The position numbers were made by a program, and so were the translations under genes. Below are positions 43,421 through 51,971 of a stretch of DNA of 64,000 nt, in pieces; position 1 is the first letter of the stretch; every line of letters begins with the position of its first letter. This DNA is from Streptomyces sp. TP-A0356 (GTDB lineage Bacteria; Actinomycetota; Actinomycetes; Streptomycetales; Streptomycetaceae). The notes beneath the pieces are model-generated. The model was not told the origin of the DNA. It saw only the letters and a list, made by a program, of their open reading frames with translations, and made no database searches. The DNA lies in NCBI RefSeq assembly GCF_001417775.1, contig NZ_BBZJ01000024.1, positions 142,875-206,874 on the forward strand, written 5' to 3'.

Positions 43421-44230
43421 TCAGCGGCCGAGCTGGCGCAGCACCGCGCTCGGGCGGTTGGTGATGACGGCGTCGACGCCCAGTTCGACGCAGAGATCGA
43501 CGTCCTCGGGCTCGTTCACGGTCCATACGTGCACCTGGTGGCCGACCCGCTTCAGCCGCTGGATGTACGCCGGATGGCTGCGCACGATCCGCATCGAAGG
43601 GCCCGCGATCCGGACACCCGCGGGCAGCCGCCCGTCGCGCAGCCGGGGCGAGAGGAACTGCAGCAGATAGACCGTGGGCAGGGTCGGCGAGGCGGCCCGC
43701 ACACGGTGCAGCGAGCGCGCCGAGAAGCTCATGACCCGTACCGGCGACTCGTCCGGGGACTCCGGTGCGTCCAGGCCGAATCGCTTCAGCAGCATCAGCA
43801 GCCGCTCCTCGACCTGCCCCGCCCAGCGGGTCGGATGCTTCGTCTCGATGGCCAGGTCGATGGGGCGTCCGGCGTCGGCGATGAGTTCGAGCAGGCGCTC
43901 CAGGGTGAGGACGGAGGTGTCCTCGGGGTCCTGCGGGCGGTGCTCCCAGTCGGGTTCCTCGTCGCGGCTCTTCCAGGAGCCGAAATCGAGGGCGGCCAGG
44001 TCGGCGAGTTCCAGGGCGGAGACCGCGCCGCGGCCGTTGGACGTACGGTTGACGCGCCGGTCGTGGACGCACACGAGGTGTCCGTCCGCGGTCAGCCGGA
44101 CGTCACACTCCAGGGCGTCCGCCCCGTCCTCGATCGCCTTCTTGTACGCGGCCAAGGTGTGCTCGGGGGCATCTTCCGAGGCTCCGCGGTGGGCGACGAC
44201 CTGGATCCGGTGCTGTCTTGCATGGGTCAC
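43421..44230 (-). CDS. Glycerophosphodiester phosphodiesterase
   Basis: 269-aa cytoplasmic GDPD-family enzyme that cleaves glycerophosphodiesters to glycerol 3-phosphate and an alcohol. The active-site set is complete: VVAHRGASEDAPEHT, ALECDVRLTADGHLVCVHD, and IETKHP. The C-terminal VWTVNEPEDVDLCVELGVD and AVITNRPS are typical. GTG 44230 precedes the first strand by ten residues. Divergent from the HtrA gene. Confidence 0.92.
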   Translation of the reverse strand: MTHARQHRIQVVAHRGASEDAPEHTLAAYKKAIEDGADALECDVRLTADGHLVCVHDRRVNRTSNGRGAVSALELADLAALDFGSWKSRDEEPDWEHRPQDPEDTSVLTLERLLELIADAGRPIDLAIETKHPTRWAGQVEERLLMLLKRFGLDAPESPDESPVRVMSFSARSLHRVRAASPTLPTVYLLQFLSPRLRDGRLPAGVRIAGPSMRIVRSHPAYIQRLKRVGHQVHVWTVNEPEDVDLCVELGVDAVITNRPSAVLRQLGR

Positions 44231-44319
44231 GGCGTCATGGTGCCACCGTCAGAGGGAAAGCGTGGGGTCGGAAGGCGACGCGAAGGCATCGGCGAGGTGT
44301 CGGGAATGCAGATTTTTGT

Positions 44320-44333
44320 TCGGACAGGTCCGA
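44320..44333. promoter_or_regulatory. Palindrome next to an AT-rich -10-like box
   Basis: TCGGAC-AG-GTCCGA is a 14-bp palindrome followed at once by TATAAAG. It lies 90 bp upstream of the GDPD start and about 170 bp upstream of the HtrA start, so it could control either of the divergent genes. Confidence 0.45.
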
Positions 44334-44504
44334 TATAAAGGTAGGGCCCGGACCCACAGCCACCGCTTATGGTGCCCTGACGTCCGGTGGGAAAAGCTTG
44401 ACGGCGTACAACAGGACATGCACAGCTGAAGCGCGCCCGGCGCCACAAGGTGAGCGAGTGTGGCCGAGTGCGACCAGAAACAGCCGTGGAACGAGGAGAA
44501 GAGT

Positions 44505-45971
44505 GTGAGCACCGAGAACGAGGGCACTGCGGTACCCCCGGCCCCGTCTGCACCTCCCGTGCCGGTGGACGCTCCCGCTTCCGCGCCGGGCGCGGTCCCC
44601 GAAGGGCACGCGCCGTCCGCGGGGACCCCCGGTCCCGGCGGGGGGAGCACTCCGCCCGCCGGGGGCGCGCCCGGCGCGCCGCAGCCGGAGGCGTCGACCG
44701 CGCAGCTTCCGCCGGTGCCGCCGGGGCAGCCCGCCTACCCGGCGGCCGGGGCGGGGTGGCCGCCGCCACCGCCGGCCACCCCCGGGTACGCGGGCGGCGG
44801 CGGTCCGGGCGACGTCTGGGGTGCCTCGTACCAGCCGGCCCCCAAGCCGAAGGACGGCCGCGGCGGACTGGTCGCGGCGATTCTCGTCGCCGCGCTGGTC
44901 GCGGGCGGCATCGGTGGCGGGCTCGGCTACCAGCTGGCCAAGAGCGACGACTCCAGCGGTTCGACCACCGTCTCCGCGTCCACCAATGGCGGCGACATCA
45001 AGCGCGACAGCGCCTCCATCGCGGGCGTGGCCGCCAAGGCGCTGCCGAGCACGGTCACCATCGAGGCCGAGAGCACCAGCGGCCAGGGCGGCACCGGCAC
45101 GGGCTTCGTGTTCGACACCCAGGGCCACATCATCACCAACAACCATGTCGTCTCCGACGTGGTCAACGGCGGAAAGCTCACGGCGACGTTCCCCAGCGGC
45201 AAGAAGTACGACGCGGAGATCATCGGACACGCGCAGGGCTACGACGTCGCGGTCATCAAGCTCAAGAACGCCCCGTCCAGCCTCAAGCCGCTGGCCCTCG
45301 GCGACTCGGACAAGGTGGCGGTCGGCGATGCGACCATCGCGATCGGTGCGCCCTTCGGCCTGTCGAACACGGTGACCGCGGGCATCATCAGCGCCAAGAA
45401 CCGTCCGGTGGCATCCAGCGACGGCAGCTCCAGCAGCAAGTCGTCGTACATGAACGCGCTGCAGACGGACGCCTCGATCAACCCGGGCAACTCCGGCGGC
45501 CCCCTTCTGGACGCACATGGTGCGGTCATCGGCATCAACTCGGCCATCCAGTCCACGAACAGCGGCGGTCTGGGCGGCAGCGGCCAGTCCGGCTCGATCG
45601 GCCTGGGCTTCGCGATCCCGATCGACCAGGCGAAGTACGTCGCCCAGCAGCTGATCAAGACGGGCAAGCCGGTCTACGCGAAGATCGGCGCCGCCGTCTC
45701 ACTGGAGGACACCACCAGCGGCGCGAAGATCACCGACCAGGGCGCGGGCGGTTCCTCCGCGGTCGAGTCGGGCGGCCCCGCGGACCAGGCGGGCCTCAAG
45801 CCGGGTGACGTGATCACCAAGCTCGACGACACCGTGGTCGACAGCGGTCCGACCCTGATCGGCGAGATCTGGACCCACAAGCCGGGCGACAAGGTGACGG
45901 TCACCTACCAGCGCGACGGAAAGTCCCACACGGTCGTGCTCACCCTGGGCTCCCGTGTCGGCGACAACTGA
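44505..45971 (+). CDS. HtrA/DegP-type serine protease
   Basis: 488-aa envelope protease. A long Pro/Ala/Gly-rich cytoplasmic N-terminus (to about residue 125) precedes one transmembrane helix (GGLVAAILVAALVAGGIGGG). The trypsin-like domain has the full triad: His in NNHVVSD, Asp in GYDVAVIKLK, Ser in NPGNSGGPL. A C-terminal PDZ domain contains AGLKPGDVITKLDD. GTG 44505 is preferred because GAGGAG stands 6 nt upstream; a GTG at 44460 would add 15 residues. Such proteases degrade misfolded exported proteins and are usually under envelope-stress control. Confidence 0.92.
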   Translation: MSTENEGTAVPPAPSAPPVPVDAPASAPGAVPEGHAPSAGTPGPGGGSTPPAGGAPGAPQPEASTAQLPPVPPGQPAYPAAGAGWPPPPPATPGYAGGGGPGDVWGASYQPAPKPKDGRGGLVAAILVAALVAGGIGGGLGYQLAKSDDSSGSTTVSASTNGGDIKRDSASIAGVAAKALPSTVTIEAESTSGQGGTGTGFVFDTQGHIITNNHVVSDVVNGGKLTATFPSGKKYDAEIIGHAQGYDVAVIKLKNAPSSLKPLALGDSDKVAVGDATIAIGAPFGLSNTVTAGIISAKNRPVASSDGSSSSKSSYMNALQTDASINPGNSGGPLLDAHGAVIGINSAIQSTNSGGLGGSGQSGSIGLGFAIPIDQAKYVAQQLIKTGKPVYAKIGAAVSLEDTTSGAKITDQGAGGSSAVESGGPADQAGLKPGDVITKLDDTVVDSGPTLIGEIWTHKPGDKVTVTYQRDGKSHTVVLTLGSRVGDN

Positions 45972-46028
45972 GCCAGACGGGCCGCGCCGGGCCGCGTAAT
46001 CCACGGGTGAGCCACGCGCGCGCCGTCA

Positions 46029-46062
46029 GAAGGGGTGCCTCTCGCCGAGAGGCGCCCCCTTC
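46029..46062 (+). terminator. Terminator of the HtrA gene
   Basis: GAAGGGGTGCCTCTC and GAGAGGCGCCCCCTTC pair over about 15 positions with a GCC loop and one small bulge, 58 bp after the stop. Confidence 0.75.
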
Positions 46063-46419
46063 TGCGTGAGGGCTGTCGCACCTTGCTCCGGCTCCGTCCG
46101 GCCTGCGGGGGCGCGCACCGTCGCGGCCATCCAGGCAGGCGATGAGGCTAGGGGGCGTCGAAGCCTTACGACAGATCGAGGTCGCCGACGATCGATCCGA
46201 TCCAACCCTCACGTAGTCCGGCGTCCTCCTCGCGGTCCGGCTGCGCCGGTTCACTGGGTAACGAGCGCGCGATCGGAGTCGGAGGCCCCCGGCGTTCCTC
46301 ATGGTGTGCAGCCCGATCGTACGGATCAAGGGCCGGTGGACCCCGTGTGGACCACGGCCCCCGCGGATGCCCCAGGGCCGGTACGCTGTACCCGCTCCGT
46401 CCCAGGTGGGCGGGGACGA

Positions 46420-46506
46420 GGTGGGTTGCCCGAGCGGCCTAAGGGAACGGTCTTGAAAACCGTCGTGGCAGCGATGTCACCGTGGGTTCAAATCCCACAC
46501 CCACCG
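46420..46506 (+). tRNA. tRNA-Ser (TGA)
   Basis: 87-nt class II tRNA. Acceptor GGTGGGT pairs with ACCCACC, then discriminator G. The anticodon loop CTTGAAA gives TGA. The variable arm and T-loop GTTCAAATC are intact. Downstream DNA to about 48 kb is relic-rich, as often seen at tRNA insertion hot spots. Confidence 0.95.
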
Positions 46507-47137
46507 CTAGCGAGAACGGCTCCTGACCAGGCGATACGGTCGGGGGCCGTCTCGTTGCGCGGTGTCCGTCGGTCACCGTGGTTCCCCGCGGTTTCCCGCA
46601 GAAGCATCCCGAGTCACTCCGAACACCAGAGCCAGTCCTGCCTCCACCAAGCCCGACCGCGCCACCCCCGAGCACCACCGCCTCGACGCCGCATGGGCCG
46701 CAGAATCAGAGTCCCAGCCCAGTTGACATGCCGCTTCGGCAACGCACCACAGGCCGGACCGAGGTGCGGCCCGTGGCGCATGGAAGAAGCGTGGCTGAGG
46801 CCAGCGCAGGATTGCTGGAATCACACATGACGGGTGCTCAGTCGGCGCACCTCGACAAGAGAGACCCGGGGTTGGACCCGCGCCCGCATCCCAGGCAGAG
46901 CCAACAAGTGCCTCCGGCCTGACGCAGGTCGCGCGCGCTCGTGCCCGCGTGACGCGGGCGGAATGCTCTGCTCGTACTGGCCCGGGGGGTAACGAAGTTG
47001 CGAGCCCACACCGCTCACGACCTCACTCACGAGGTCGCGCTGGGGGTGGGACTCGCCAGCACCTCGGCTGAGAGCTCTGTCGGCTGACGGAGAGTGCTTC
47101 AATCAGCTTTGCTGAAGCGCCAAGGCCTGCGAGACAC
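46507..47137. other. Relic DNA behind tRNA-Ser(TGA)
   Basis: 630 bp with no intact gene. A hairpin CGAGAACGGC / GCCGTCTCG (46510-46552) may terminate the tRNA. At 46781-46798 TGGAAGAAGCGTGGCTGA begins a segment that reappears at 62743. The remaining sequence reads as broken short frames. Confidence 0.55.
46771..46826 (+). repeat. Relic repeat, copy 1
   Basis: Shares TGGAAGAAGCGTGGCTGA exactly, then a diverged stretch ending TTGCTGGAA-CACAC, with the copy at 62733-62789. Both copies lie downstream of tRNA genes among broken frames, so they probably come from related integrated elements. Confidence 0.65.
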
Positions 47138-47488
47138 CTAGTCCAGGATCCCCAGCTCGCTGTCCGGGCGGCAGAACCCGCACGGCTCGATGTTCGGATC
47201 TGTCATGGCTACGCGGGCCTCGTGAGCCTTGATCGGGTCGGAGGTGCCCGCTGACCGGCGTTGGCTCCGGTTGGGTGCGAAGGAGGGCAGGGCGGCGTGA
47301 CGCTGCTGCGGTGGCTCCGGCCGTGGCTGTGGGAGGCCGGCCGCCTTTCGGTGCGGGTAAGCGCCGTGCGTACGGCATCGCGCTGGAGGCGCAAGGGTGC
47401 CGACGGCCTCGTTCTCGGCGATCTGTTGTGCAAGGAATGCAAGGATCACCCGGAGCCTGGGCGCATCAGGCGGCATCTCGGACAGCAC
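47138..47488 (-). pseudogene. DUF6233-like pseudogene with two frameshifts
   Basis: The N-terminal part VLSEMPPDAPRLRVILAFL and QQIAENEAVGT and the C-terminal part MTDPNIEPCGFCRPDSELG resemble Streptomyces DUF6233 proteins. Between them the main frame loses similarity. The matching piece (LRLQRDAVRTALTRTERRP) is in another frame (within 47209-47442). Two compensating indels thus disrupt the middle. The original protein would have been about 115-120 aa. Function of the family is unknown. Confidence 0.6.
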
Positions 47489-47565
47489 CGTCCCCGGGTC
47501 CCCGGGCGGGATGAAGCCCGTCACCCTCAGCCCCCTCCTCCCCGCCCGAGGTTGCGCAGCTCCCA

Positions 47566-47739
47566 CTACGCTGCGGGAGTACGGCCGCACTCCCGCCAAT
47601 ACGGATGGAAGAGCACCGCAGTCGACAACCGGTACAAACGGCGGCGCAGCTCGGTCCGGCCTGGATGTGCGGCGAGCCGCCGGTAGGTGACGCTCCAGTC
47701 CTGCTGCGCCTGGACGAGGTCGTCGGGAAACGGTCGCAT
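47566..47739 (-). CDS. Small conserved Streptomyces protein
   Basis: 57-aa protein beginning MRPFPDDLVQAQQDW and continuing TYRRLAAHP and LRRRLYRLS, a pattern I recognise from small unnamed Streptomyces proteins that often sit beside DUF6233 genes. ATG 47739 lacks a clear ribosome site. It lies just upstream of the DUF6233-like pseudogene on the same strand and may belong to the same decaying module. Family members are often longer, so the C-terminus may be cut. Confidence 0.5.
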   Translation of the reverse strand: MRPFPDDLVQAQQDWSVTYRRLAAHPGRTELRRRLYRLSTAVLFHPYWRECGRTPAA

Positions 47740-47798
47740 GGCCAAATTCAATCACGTGTTCGAATTTGCGCGCCAACGCGCCGGGAACCGTCCTCGGG

Positions 47799-47988
47799 GT
47801 GCGCTTCAAGAGAAGGGCACCCGCTGCTCGGCGTGGTCCTGGTGCTCACGGTGGCCGGATGCGGCGCGGTGGTGTGGGCGGCCCGCGGTGGTCCTCGGTG
47901 GGTGCGCGCCATGGCTACCGCAACCCTTGTCGCGGGCGAGCTGGTCAGGCGCTCCGGCAAGGGGAGAAGGCAGAGCAGCGGGGAGTAG
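47799..47988 (+). pseudogene. Broken small membrane protein gene
   Basis: GTG 47799 starts VRFKRR in one frame, but a hydrophobic stretch HPLLGVVLVLTVAGCGAVVW followed by RGGPRWVRAMATATLVAGEL continues in the next frame to the stop at 47988. A single-base change near 47813 would join them into a protein of about 62 aa. I read this as a frameshifted relic; a short intact peptide starting within the second frame is the alternative. Confidence 0.4.
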
Positions 47989-48138
47989 GGTTCCAGGGCA
48001 AGGTGGTTAACCGCCACCCTCACTGCGCGGTGGCTGCGCTGCCGAAGGCGGTGATGGCTGCCTGACGGCTACCTGATGCGTCGTCGGGATCCGCCACCTC
48101 TGGCAACGCCGCATTTCGACCGCGGGCGCAGTGGCGGT

Positions 48139-48456
48139 TCACGCTGCTTCCAGCGCCTCCCCGAACTCGCGCAGCGTTTTGGCGTGGTGGCTGCGGGCCA
48201 GTTCGTGACCGACGGCTATGGCGAGCGCTACCGGCCATTCGATGAGGTCGAGCACAGTGAGGACGCCGAGGCCCGCGAAGTAGGCGAGCTGGTCCTTGGG
48301 CGGCAATTCGAGCCGCAGGTCGCCTATGCGGACGGTTACCGTATTGCTCGCGACGACGCGTTCGACCGCGGCGCGGGGTGCGTGGGGCCTCGTGGTCGGA
48401 GTGGACGCACCGGTGGGCGCCGTGTCGGGGTCTGTCGTACTTGCTCGCGCGGTCAT
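48139..48456 (-). CDS. Small membrane-associated protein, unknown
   Basis: 105-aa protein. A Thr/Ala/Pro-rich N-terminus is followed by IGDLRLELPPKDQLAYFAGL and one moderately hydrophobic helix (VLTVLDLIEWPVALAIAVGHEL), then a charged tail. The helix pattern suggests a single membrane pass. ATG 48456 has only a weak GGGATGAG upstream. It is separated by 130 bp from the next minus-strand gene. No family recognised, but codon use looks genuine. Confidence 0.6.
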   Translation of the reverse strand: MTARASTTDPDTAPTGASTPTTRPHAPRAAVERVVASNTVTVRIGDLRLELPPKDQLAYFAGLGVLTVLDLIEWPVALAIAVGHELARSHHAKTLREFGEALEAA

Positions 48457-48587
48457 GTCTCATCCCGTTTCGTCGGCCGGTGGCGGGTATCCGCTGGATC
48501 TCCGTATTCCACGCTAGCCGCATACCGGGAGGTGCCCCACTGGGGAAGGTGAAGGCGTGGGATGACGCTGCAATGCGATGCAAGGGC

Positions 48588-48932
48588 TCAGCAGTGATCC
48601 TCGACCCCTGCGCGGAATCCCGTGCTGTAACCGTCCGCGTACCCGCGGTCGTACGGGCTGATGGCGTACGGATTGCCTTCGGAGACGGTTTGGCCGTACG
48701 CGCGTTCGCAGCTGCCGCTGCCGTCCGGATATCCGGTCCGATAGCCGTCCCGGTACCCGCGCGCGTACGGAGTCGGCTCGGGGCGGGGTGGATCCGTCGT
48801 CTGCGCGACGGCCGAGTGTGCGGCCTTCGCGGCACTTGCCGAAGCCGGCTGGGCAGCGACTGTCGAGAAGGCAAGACCGGACGCCGCAGCGGCCGGAATG
48901 ACGAGAGCCGTGACAAGGCGTTTGGCGAACAT
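48588..48932 (-). CDS. Small secreted Gly/Tyr-repeat protein
   Basis: 114-aa exported protein. The signal peptide is residues 1-33 (MFAKRLVTALVIPAAAASGL, ending QPASA). The mature part contains two clusters of a Y/F-xx-G repeat: YARGYRDGYRTGYPDG and YDRGYADGYSTGFRAG. Two cysteines flank the middle (GSCERAYG and the C-terminal EDHC) and may form a disulphide. GAGGAG stands 6 nt before ATG 48932. Tyr/Gly repeats of this kind occur in cell-surface proteins; a function cannot be stated. Confidence 0.72.
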   Translation of the reverse strand: MFAKRLVTALVIPAAAASGLAFSTVAAQPASASAAKAAHSAVAQTTDPPRPEPTPYARGYRDGYRTGYPDGSGSCERAYGQTVSEGNPYAISPYDRGYADGYSTGFRAGVEDHC

Positions 48933-49303
48933 TGCCGCTCCTCTGTTCGGGGCCGACCATGGCGTCATCTCCGGCCATGTGAACTGGTCCGGTGAACTGG
49001 TCCGGCGTCAGATTGCTCTCGGGGCCGGATGGTCGACCGCGGTGACCGCGGAGCTGAGTTCCGTCGTGCGACCTTTCACTTCCTTGATACGCCGTGCGGG
49101 TGAAGCTGTCTATTTCTCGGCGCGGCGCCGTATCGGCGCTTGCGGATTCGCCACCGGCTCCACGGCACAGTCGCTAGGTTGGCTCCACGGCACAGTCGCT
49201 ACCGGCTCCGCGGCACAGTCGCTACCGGCTCCACGGCACAGTCGCTACTGGCTCCGAGGCACAGTAGCTACTGGCTCCGCGGCGCAGCCGCTGTTCGCCC
49301 GCG
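48933..49303. other. Intergenic region with 23-bp repeats
   Basis: 371 bp between two minus-strand genes. The first 200 bp are unremarkable and should hold the promoter of the secreted protein. The last part is the tandem repeat described separately, ending just before the Prim-Pol stop codon. Confidence 0.5.
49153..49292. repeat. 23-bp tandem repeat, six copies
   Basis: Six head-to-tail units close to ACCGGCTCCACGGCACAGTC plus GCT: 49153-49175, then (after two extra bases) 49178-49200, 49201-49223, 49224-49246, 49247-49269 and 49270-49292. The last two are more diverged. There are no spacers. Confidence 0.85.
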
Positions 49304-50176
49304 TCACGGTCGCTGCCCCGTCATCCGTGCCGCCGACGCGATCGTCGAGCGGGCCTCGCGTTCCGTGAGGCCGGTACGGATCGCAGCCTCGACCAGGGCG
49401 GGGGCCAGGTCGGGGCCGAAGCCGTTCTCGTACGCCCGGCAGGCGGCCCAGAAGAGCCGGGTGTTGCGCTGGCCCTCGTGCGCGGCGAGTACGAACTGGA
49501 TCAGCCCCTGGCCGTGCCGGCCGGTCGAGGAGGGTGTGGGGTGGCGGGTGTGCCGCGGAGGCGTGAGCAGGCGCAGCAGGGTCGGCGGGCAGGGTGCGGG
49601 CGCCAGATGGGCGGTGCCCGGCGCCGTGCTGTACACGCCGTGTTCGGTGCGTGAGCCGGGGCCGACCAGATAGCCCCCGGCGCCCCGGACGTCGATCCCG
49701 GGAGCCAGGCGGCTCGCCGAGTTCGGTACGACGACGTGCGGCGGGCCGCTCAGCCACAGATGACGGCCGCCGCTCGGGGTCAGCACCACCACTGTCTCGG
49801 GGATGGTGAACAGGTGGCGCAGCGCCAGCTCGCGCAGCGCCGCCGAGGAGTCGGTCGTGGACTTGGTGTCCAGGTCGATGCCGATCAGATGGTGGGGGTG
49901 CAGGCCGCAGGCGATGCCGTAGCCGGTGGCCCAGGGCGCGGCGGCGAACAGTTCGCGGATGCGGCGGGGGTCGGTGGAGGCGTCGTACACCCCGTGTCCG
50001 AAGCGGCCGCACTCGCCGTGACAGGCGGGTCCTCTCGGCTCGGGGTCCTCGCGGTGGGGGGAGCGCAGGGCCGGCAGCTTCGTGCGGGACAGCGGGATCA
50101 CCGCCAGTCCGCGCTCCGCGGCGGACAGGGCGTGGGCCAGGGCCAGAGTGGTGGCCTGCCGGTCGGTGGTGGCCAT
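49304..50176 (-). CDS. Bifunctional DNA primase/polymerase (Prim-Pol)
   Basis: 290-aa archaeo-eukaryotic primase-type protein. The Prim-Pol core has the DxD metal motif in IGIDLDTKS, the SGGRHLWLSGP motif, and GIDVRGAGGYLVGPGS. A Cys/His cluster near the N-terminus (PACHGECGRFGHG) may bind zinc. A small helical domain (from about residue 230) ends the protein. Such genes are common in Streptomyces mobile elements and also occur as stable chromosomal copies. No helicase is fused or adjacent. ATG 50176 (MATTDRQ) starts right at the fold. Confidence 0.85.
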   Translation of the reverse strand: MATTDRQATTLALAHALSAAERGLAVIPLSRTKLPALRSPHREDPEPRGPACHGECGRFGHGVYDASTDPRRIRELFAAAPWATGYGIACGLHPHHLIGIDLDTKSTTDSSAALRELALRHLFTIPETVVVLTPSGGRHLWLSGPPHVVVPNSASRLAPGIDVRGAGGYLVGPGSRTEHGVYSTAPGTAHLAPAPCPPTLLRLLTPPRHTRHPTPSSTGRHGQGLIQFVLAAHEGQRNTRLFWAACRAYENGFGPDLAPALVEAAIRTGLTEREARSTIASAARMTGQRP

Positions 50177-50187
50177 GCCTCTATGTT

Positions 50188-50197
50188 CGTACGTACG
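50188..50197. promoter_or_regulatory. CGTACGTACG palindrome upstream of Prim-Pol gene
   Basis: A 10-bp palindrome followed by TTCGAA (50198-50203), 11-27 bp upstream of the Prim-Pol start codon. The region to 50300 is AT-richer than average. It may be an operator or part of the promoter. Confidence 0.35.
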
Positions 50198-50459
50198 TTC
50201 GAAAATAGGAAGGGGCTTCGAGGAGGTTCTGGGCGTTGTCGCGCGATGCATAAGTGTCGTGAAAGGGGTTTATCGATACATCCTCACGCTTGCGGGCGAA
50301 TCGCTACGTCCGGTGTGATTCGTCGGGATTCGGTGGGCAACTCTGAAGGCGCGACGTCGTGAACCGTTCGAGGCGGTCGGCCAACTGCCTTGGTACAAGT
50401 CCTACTTCAGGTACGTTCCGGCCGCGAGGCGGGCGCGTACCGGGTCCTGGAGGAAACAC

Positions 50460-50771
50460 ATGGCAAGCATCCGTACTGCCCGCGTCCTCGCCACCGTCGC
50501 GGCTCTGCCCCTCACGGCCGCCCTCTTCACGGGTGTCGCCTCGGCGGACAACGGCGCGTTCGCGGACGACGGATCGAACGCGGCGGCCGGGAGTATCTTC
50601 GGCAGCGGGGTCGGGCACGACAACAACGGCAACTCGTCCACCACGCAGCAACAGGCGGTCGGCTCCCGCGCCTCGAACCAGAGCAACACCGCTCAGGTGA
50701 ACGGTTCCGTGTTCACGGCCATCGACCAGCGCAACGAGAACGTGTCCGTCAACTTCACCAGGCTGTGGTGA
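50460..50771 (+). CDS. Small secreted Asn/Gln/Ser-rich protein
   Basis: 103-aa exported protein. The signal peptide ends near residue 29 (VASA). The mature 74 residues lack cysteine and are rich in Gly, Asn, Gln, Ser and Thr (HDNNGNSSTTQQQAVGSRAS, NQSNTAQVNGSVFTAIDQRN). A GGAGG-like site (tggagg, 50447-50452) precedes the ATG. This composition recalls fibre-forming surface proteins of streptomycetes, but it has neither the chaplin cysteines nor a rodlin sequence I recognise. Surface function is inference. Confidence 0.72.
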   Translation: MASIRTARVLATVAALPLTAALFTGVASADNGAFADDGSNAAAGSIFGSGVGHDNNGNSSTTQQQAVGSRASNQSNTAQVNGSVFTAIDQRNENVSVNFTRLW

Positions 50772-50970
50772 GCGAGGGGCCGATGCGCCGCCATCGGCCC
50801 TGAACTCCCCTGCAGGGTGCGCTTTCCGGGTCATCACACATCCGCGCGGCGGCACTTCGGTGCCGCCGCGCGGTCGTTTTCGGCCGGTCTTGACAGTGGC
50901 CCGTTACCTGACGGACAGTCAGAAACGGATCGTCGCGACGACGTGGTTCGGGATGCGGAGGGGGGTGGCC

Positions 50971-51885
50971 ATGAGCGCCGAGGGCCTGGAGGCGTTCACG
51001 GCGCGGCTGAAGGGGTACGAGGGCCGGCCGGTCGCGGTGACGGGCGTCGGGAAGGACCCGGTCAACGGGCCCATGATCCGGCACTGGTGCGAGGCGATGG
51101 GCGACACCAACCCCGCGTACACCGGCCCGGACGCGATCGCCCCGCCCACGATGCTCCAGGTCTGGACCATGGGCGGCCTCTCCGGCCATACGGGCCGCAC
51201 GGAGGCGTACGACGAGCTGTTGCGACTGCTCGACGAGGCAGGCTGCACAGCGGTCGTCGCCACCGACTGCGAGCAGGAGTATCTGCGTCCGCTGCGGCCC
51301 GGCGACGAGGTCACCTTCGACGCGGTGATCGAGTCGGTCTCCGACCGCAAGCGGACCAAGCTCGGCACGGGCTACTTCGTGACGACACGCATGGACGTAC
51401 GGGCGGACGGCGAGCCCGTGGGCACCCACCGGTTCCGGATCCTCAAGTACGCACCCACGCGCGTGAAGCCCGGCGGCAGAAGGCCCCGCCCGGTGATCAA
51501 CCGGGACAACGCCGGGTTCTGGGAGGGCGTGCGCCGGCACCGGCTGCTGATCCAGCGGTGCACGGACTGCGGCACCCCGCGCTTCCCCTGGCTCCCGGGG
51601 TGCGGCGCGTGCGGCTCGCCGGAGTGGGACACGGTCGAGGCGAGCGGCGAGGGGACGGTCTACTCGTACGTCGTCGTGCACCACCCGCCCTTCCCCGCCT
51701 TCGCCCCTCCCTACGCGGTCGGTCTGATCGAGCTGGCGGAGGGCGTGCGGATGGTCAGCAACGTGATCGGGGTGCCGTACGACAAGGTGCGCATCGGCAT
51801 GCCCGTACGCCTTGACTTCGTGCGGTACGACGACGAGCTGGAGCTTCCGGTGTTCCGGGCCCGGGACGGGGGCGGCGAGGAGTGA
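50971..51885 (+). CDS. ChsH2-like MaoC hydratase - DUF35 protein
   Basis: 304-aa fusion. The N-terminal half is a MaoC-like hot-dog domain (MIRHWCEAMGDTNPAYTGPD, PPTMLQVWTMGG). The C-terminal half is a DUF35 domain: a zinc ribbon CTDCGTPRFPWLPGCGACG, then an OB fold (EGTVYSYVVVHHPPF). The same order is found in ChsH2 of steroid-degrading actinobacteria, where the hot-dog half pairs with ChsH1 to hydrate an enoyl-CoA and DUF35 holds the aldolase Ltp2. ATG 50971 follows GGAGG. The next two genes encode matching ChsH1- and Ltp2-like partners, which supports the assignment. Confidence 0.87.
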   Translation: MSAEGLEAFTARLKGYEGRPVAVTGVGKDPVNGPMIRHWCEAMGDTNPAYTGPDAIAPPTMLQVWTMGGLSGHTGRTEAYDELLRLLDEAGCTAVVATDCEQEYLRPLRPGDEVTFDAVIESVSDRKRTKLGTGYFVTTRMDVRADGEPVGTHRFRILKYAPTRVKPGGRRPRPVINRDNAGFWEGVRRHRLLIQRCTDCGTPRFPWLPGCGACGSPEWDTVEASGEGTVYSYVVVHHPPFPAFAPPYAVGLIELAEGVRMVSNVIGVPYDKVRIGMPVRLDFVRYDDELELPVFRARDGGGEE

Positions 51886-51971
51886 CAGGGCAACGGGACG
51901 CCCGTCCCGGGCCGCGGGAGCGAAGTGCCGCGGGAGCCGGGGGAGTCGATCACGAACCCAGAGGGGGCCGA

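Noticed and set aside
49153..49292. CRISPR array
   Set aside because: Units are directly joined without spacers and no cas gene is present.
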